A DNA stretch of 62,164 nt, taken from positions 1 to 62,164 of the forward strand of contig DLGW01000009.1 in NCBI GenBank assembly GCA_002482885.1. Direction: 5' to 3'. A program made the position numbers and the translations under genes. Numbering within the stretch: position 1 is the stretch's first letter; the number at the start of each line of letters is the position of its first letter. Below are positions 59,657 to 62,164 of this stretch, one piece after another. Below the pieces are notes generated by a model, which saw only the letters and a program-made list of their open reading frames with translations, did not search any database and was not told the DNA's origin. This DNA comes from Flavobacteriaceae bacterium UBA7684 (GTDB taxonomy: Bacteria > Bacteroidota > Bacteroidia > Flavobacteriales > Flavobacteriaceae).

Positions 59657-59686
59657 AAAAAGTCGGACTTTAAAATCCGACTTTAG
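59657..59686. terminator. Bidirectional terminator between uvrA and der
   Basis: AAGTCGGA / TCCGACTT stem with an 8-nt loop, flanked by an A run and a short T run. G/T-rich TTGGGTATTAGGT repeats lie just before it (about 59574-59600). Confidence 0.75.
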
Positions 59687-59699
59687 TTCATTTAATAAC

Positions 59700-61016
59700 T
59701 TATTTCTGTCTAAAATAAATATCAATAGGTACGCCCTGAAAATCGAAATTTTCTCTTAGTTGATTTTCAATGAACCTTTTATAAGGTTCTTTAATGTACT
59801 GTGGTAAATTGGCAAAAAACACAAACTGTGGAGTTGGCGTTGGCAATTGCGTACAATATTTAATTTTGATGTATTTCCCTTTTACCGCTGGTGGTGATGT
59901 TCTTTCAATGATGGGCAACATCAACTCGTTTAATTTAGAGGTTGAAACACGTTGTTTTCTGCTTTCAAAAACTTTTACACTGGTTTCTAATGCTTTAAGT
60001 AATCGTTGTTTGTTAATGGTAGAAACAAACAAGATAGGCACATCGGTAAACGGTTGGATTTGTTCACGAATTTGAACTTCAAAATCACGGGTACTGTTGG
60101 TTTCTTTTTCCACCAAATCCCATTTATTTACTAATATCACGATTCCTTTTCGGTTTTTTTCGGCCAACCAAAAAATACTTTGATCTTGCCCCTCAAAACC
60201 ACGAGTGGCGTCAATAATTAAAATACAAATATCACTGTGTTCAATGGCACGTACGGAACGCATCACCGAATAAAATTCTAAGTCTTCTTTTACTTTGGCT
60301 TTTCTACGGATTCCCGCAGTGTCTACTAAATTAAATTCAAATCCAAATCGATTGTATTTGGTATCAATAGCATCCCGTGTAGTACCTGCAATATCAGTTA
60401 CAATGTATCGGTCTTCACCAATTAAAGCATTAATAAAGCTAGACTTTCCTGCATTAGGACGTCCTACTACCGCAAAACGAGGCAAAACAACTTCTTCTTC
60501 CTCGGTTGTAGGAATTTCTTTTGGAAACAATTCTACTAAAGCATCTAATAACTCCCCTGTTCCACTACCACTCATTCCCGAAAAGGTAATGTAATCTCCT
60601 AATCCTAAATTATAGAATTCCAAGGCGTCTTTTTCGCGCATGGCATTGTCTACTTTATTTACAGACAACAATACGGGTTTGGTTACTTTTCTAAGTAATT
60701 TGGCCACTTCCTCGTCCATTGGAGTGATTCCTTCTTCTACATCTACCACAAATAAAATCACATCGGCTTCATCTATGGCCAATTCCACCTGACGACGGAT
60801 TTCTGCTTCAAAAACATCTTCGGAACCTTTAATGTATCCACCCGTATCAATTACCGAAAAAGGTTTTCCGTTCCATTCACTTTTACCATAGTTTCTGTCG
60901 CGCGTAACTCCACTCACCGCATCTACAATGGCTTCTCTACGTTGAATCAAACGGTTAAATAACGTTGATTTTCCTACGTTAGGTCTTCCTACTATGGCTA
61001 CAATATTGTTATTCAT
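59700..61016 (-). CDS. der: Ribosome-assembly GTPase Der (EngA)
   Basis: 438 residues with two tandem GTPase domains: G1 GRPNVGKST (10-18), DTGG, NKVD; and G1 GRPNAGKSS (about 184-192), DTAG, NKWD. A C-terminal KH-like domain (about 355-438, PPAVKGKYIKIKYCTQ) follows. Acts in 50S subunit maturation. It lies 34 bp downstream of era, so the two GTPase genes form an operon. Confidence 0.97.
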   Translation of the reverse strand: MNNNIVAIVGRPNVGKSTLFNRLIQRREAIVDAVSGVTRDRNYGKSEWNGKPFSVIDTGGYIKGSEDVFEAEIRRQVELAIDEADVILFVVDVEEGITPMDEEVAKLLRKVTKPVLLSVNKVDNAMREKDALEFYNLGLGDYITFSGMSGSGTGELLDALVELFPKEIPTTEEEEVVLPRFAVVGRPNAGKSSFINALIGEDRYIVTDIAGTTRDAIDTKYNRFGFEFNLVDTAGIRRKAKVKEDLEFYSVMRSVRAIEHSDICILIIDATRGFEGQDQSIFWLAEKNRKGIVILVNKWDLVEKETNSTRDFEVQIREQIQPFTDVPILFVSTINKQRLLKALETSVKVFESRKQRVSTSKLNELMLPIIERTSPPAVKGKYIKIKYCTQLPTPTPQFVFFANLPQYIKEPYKRFIENQLRENFDFQGVPIDIYFRQK

Positions 61017-61050
61017 TTTATATTATTTATGATTGAACTTCAATCAATTA

Positions 61051-61932
61051 TTAATCATTATATCCAAACCTTCTAAGCATTTGCTGATTGCTTCTCCAGT
61101 CTTTATTTATTTTAACGTATAATTCTATGTGGATTTGTTTTCCAAAAAAACGTTCCATTTCTCTTCTGGATTCCATCCCTACTCTTTTTATCGCCAAGCC
61201 TTTATGCCCTATAATAATGCCTTTTTGGGTTTCTCTTTCTACCATAATTACAGAACGAATTCGAATAATATCTTCATCTTCAAAAAACTCTTCGGTAACT
61301 ACTTCTACCGAATAAGGAATCTCTTTTTTATAATGCAATAAGATTTTTTCTCGGATGATTTCATTCACAAAAAAACGTTCTGGCTTATCGGTTAAAGTAT
61401 CTTTAGGATAATACGCTGGTGATTCAGGCAACAATTGAACTATGCGATCAAAAACCTCGCGCACGTTAAAATTGTTAAGTGCCGATATTGGATATACTTC
61501 GGCATTGGGCACCTTTGTTTTCCAATAATCCATTTGCATTTCCAAAGTTACTTGATCCGTGGTGTCGATTTTATTCAACAACAATAACACTGGAATTTCA
61601 GAGTAAATAATCCGATTAAAAAAAGACTCATCTTTTAATTCTTGTTCCCCAACTTCTACCATATACAGTAAAATATCGGCATCTTCAAAAGCTGATTTTA
61701 CAAAATTCATCATCGAAGATTGTAATTCGTAAGCGGGTTTGATAATCCCTGGAGTGTCCGACAATACTACTTGAAAGTCCTCGCCATTAACTACGCCTAA
61801 AATTCTGTGACGAGTAGTTTGCGCTTTTGAAGTGATAATAGACAAACGTTCCCCCACAAAAGCGTTCATTAAAGTTGACTTTCCGACATTCGGATTTCCA
61901 ATGATATTTACAAAACCTGCTTTATGCGACAT
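61051..61932 (-). CDS. era: Ribosome-assembly GTPase Era
   Basis: 293 residues. GTPase domain with G1 GNPNVGKST (11-19), DTPG and NKID, and C-terminal KH domain (GHKGLAIKRVGMESRREMERFFG). Binds 16S rRNA in 30S maturation. Its first codons (MSHKAGFVNI) are duplicated 101 bp upstream at 62033, between the gene and its only promoter. Translation from 61932 now depends on an mRNA with an extra upstream start. Confidence 0.95.
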   Translation of the reverse strand: MSHKAGFVNIIGNPNVGKSTLMNAFVGERLSIITSKAQTTRHRILGVVNGEDFQVVLSDTPGIIKPAYELQSSMMNFVKSAFEDADILLYMVEVGEQELKDESFFNRIIYSEIPVLLLLNKIDTTDQVTLEMQMDYWKTKVPNAEVYPISALNNFNVREVFDRIVQLLPESPAYYPKDTLTDKPERFFVNEIIREKILLHYKKEIPYSVEVVTEEFFEDEDIIRIRSVIMVERETQKGIIIGHKGLAIKRVGMESRREMERFFGKQIHIELYVKINKDWRSNQQMLRRFGYND

Positions 61933-62033
61933 AATTGCGTATATTTTTATTCATGGTAAAGCCGAATGTCCACTGGACATTCTCCTCTTAATATCAAATC
62001 GATAATATTAACAAAACCTGCTTTATGCGACAT
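61933..62033 (-). repeat. 101-bp insertion/duplication at the era start
   Basis: The 23-bp segment at 61910-61932 (ACAAAACCTGCTTTATGCGA plus CAT on the plus strand) recurs exactly at 62011-62033. The intervening piece holds the palindrome GAATGTCCA-C-TGGACATTC (61964-61982). On the minus strand the upper copy opens a 28-codon ORF (61947-62033) starting MSHKAGFVNII and then diverging (DLILRGECPVDIRLYHE). The promoter sits directly before the upper copy, so that start was probably the original one. Confidence 0.75.
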
Positions 62034-62046
62034 GAATTATTTTTTT

Positions 62047-62054
62047 GCGCAAAT
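62047..62054 (-). promoter_or_regulatory. era -7 box
   Basis: TACATTTG on the minus strand, followed by CGC, about 14 bp before the duplicated ATG at 62033 and 115 bp before the era ATG. No other promoter is visible nearer to era. Confidence 0.6.
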
Positions 62055-62104
62055 GTACGGAATAACCTTATAAAGAAAGGAATAAAATATTTTTACGTAA
62101 AGTG

Positions 62105-62137
62105 TTTGGATTGTAAAGAATAAAGATAGTATATTTG
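62105..62137 (+). promoter_or_regulatory. Promoter of the initiator tRNA
   Basis: TTTG (62105-62108), 21 bp, TATATTTG (62130-62137), 12 bp before the tRNA 5' end. Confidence 0.7.
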
Positions 62138-62149
62138 CACCCGAAACAG

Positions 62150-62164
62150 CGCGGGATAGAGCAG
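62150..62164 (+). tRNA. Initiator tRNA-Met, 5' end only
   Basis: The window ends with CGCGGGATAGAGCAG, the acceptor strand and start of the D arm of bacterial tRNA-fMet, including the unpaired first C typical of initiators. The rest is outside, so the anticodon is not seen. Confidence 0.7.

Noticed and set aside
61947..62033. 28-codon ORF upstream of era as a real gene
   Set aside because: Its start is a copy of era's first codons and the rest reads through a palindrome; listed as part of the duplication rather than a gene.

Overview
The window is AT-rich DNA from a member of the Bacteroidetes, almost certainly the Flavobacteriaceae. Three things point there. The promoters have the Bacteroidetes form (TTTG, about 19 bp, TAnnTTTG) and almost no Shine-Dalgarno sequences. 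The proteome includes T9SS C-terminal sorting domains, a MoaC-MoaB fusion, a type B L31, a DUF2911 protein, a TonB-dependent receptor with a carboxypeptidase-like N-terminus and an RprXY-like two-component pair. There is no phage, IS element or CRISPR array; most of it is chromosomal core sequence.

Layout. 0-12 kb: leftward promoters for a gene outside the window, an AI-2E transporter, a methyltransferase, rpsA, an OmpA-type lipoprotein, a lone degenerate DEAD-box domain, an acyl-CoA dehydrogenase, an HhH protein, an AGCS amino-acid carrier and a PspC protein. 12-25 kb: apaG, pruA, a FadL-like porin, a frameshifted Tat-cupin gene, a small T9SS protein, a two-component system, coaE, a glycosyltransferase, moaCB, thiamine pyrophosphokinase and two hydrolases. 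25-37.6 kb: a sulfur-themed block (below). 37.6-46 kb: the (p)ppGpp enzyme, a Fur-like repressor, purA, an OstA/LptA-like protein, a class III aminotransferase and a TPR protein. 46-55 kb: a 2136-residue RHS/YD-repeat protein with a small T9SS partner upstream and a CPBP membrane protease-like gene downstream, then an outer-membrane barrel. 55-62 kb: a tRNA Ser-Pro-Arg cluster, rpmE2, acpH, uvrA, der, era and the first bases of an initiator tRNA-Met gene.

The most interesting region is 25.3-37.6 kb. An Rrf2 repressor with four clustered cysteines stands beside a palindrome (AATTCCTAT/ATAGGA arms) overlapping the promoter of a 23-codon ORF ending in Gly-Cys-Cys-Cys. That ORF precedes a small acidic protein and metY (sulfide incorporation into O-acetylhomoserine). 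A CHR-family transporter follows, then a second mini-ORF ending in Cys-Cys-Cys directly before a TonB-dependent receptor. Further on come a DUF2490 protein, a TauE/SafE exporter and a rhodanese-thioredoxin lipoprotein. A roughly 22-bp element (core TAGA-TTAATAA) occurs four times in front of ORFs in this block, and related TAGRAT half-sites overlap three promoters. My reading is a sulfur-limitation regulon: the Rrf2 protein would act at the promoters, and ribosomes reading the Cys-Cys-Cys codons of the leader peptides would sense cysteinyl-tRNA. This is inference from sequence layout, not demonstrated.

Other notable points: a 15-bp inverted repeat that pairs with the start codon of an outer-membrane protein gene (32.1 kb); a copy of the era start region left between era and its promoter; three 20-bp-period operator-like repeats upstream of the RHS cluster; and several flavobacterial-type intergenic repeat elements.
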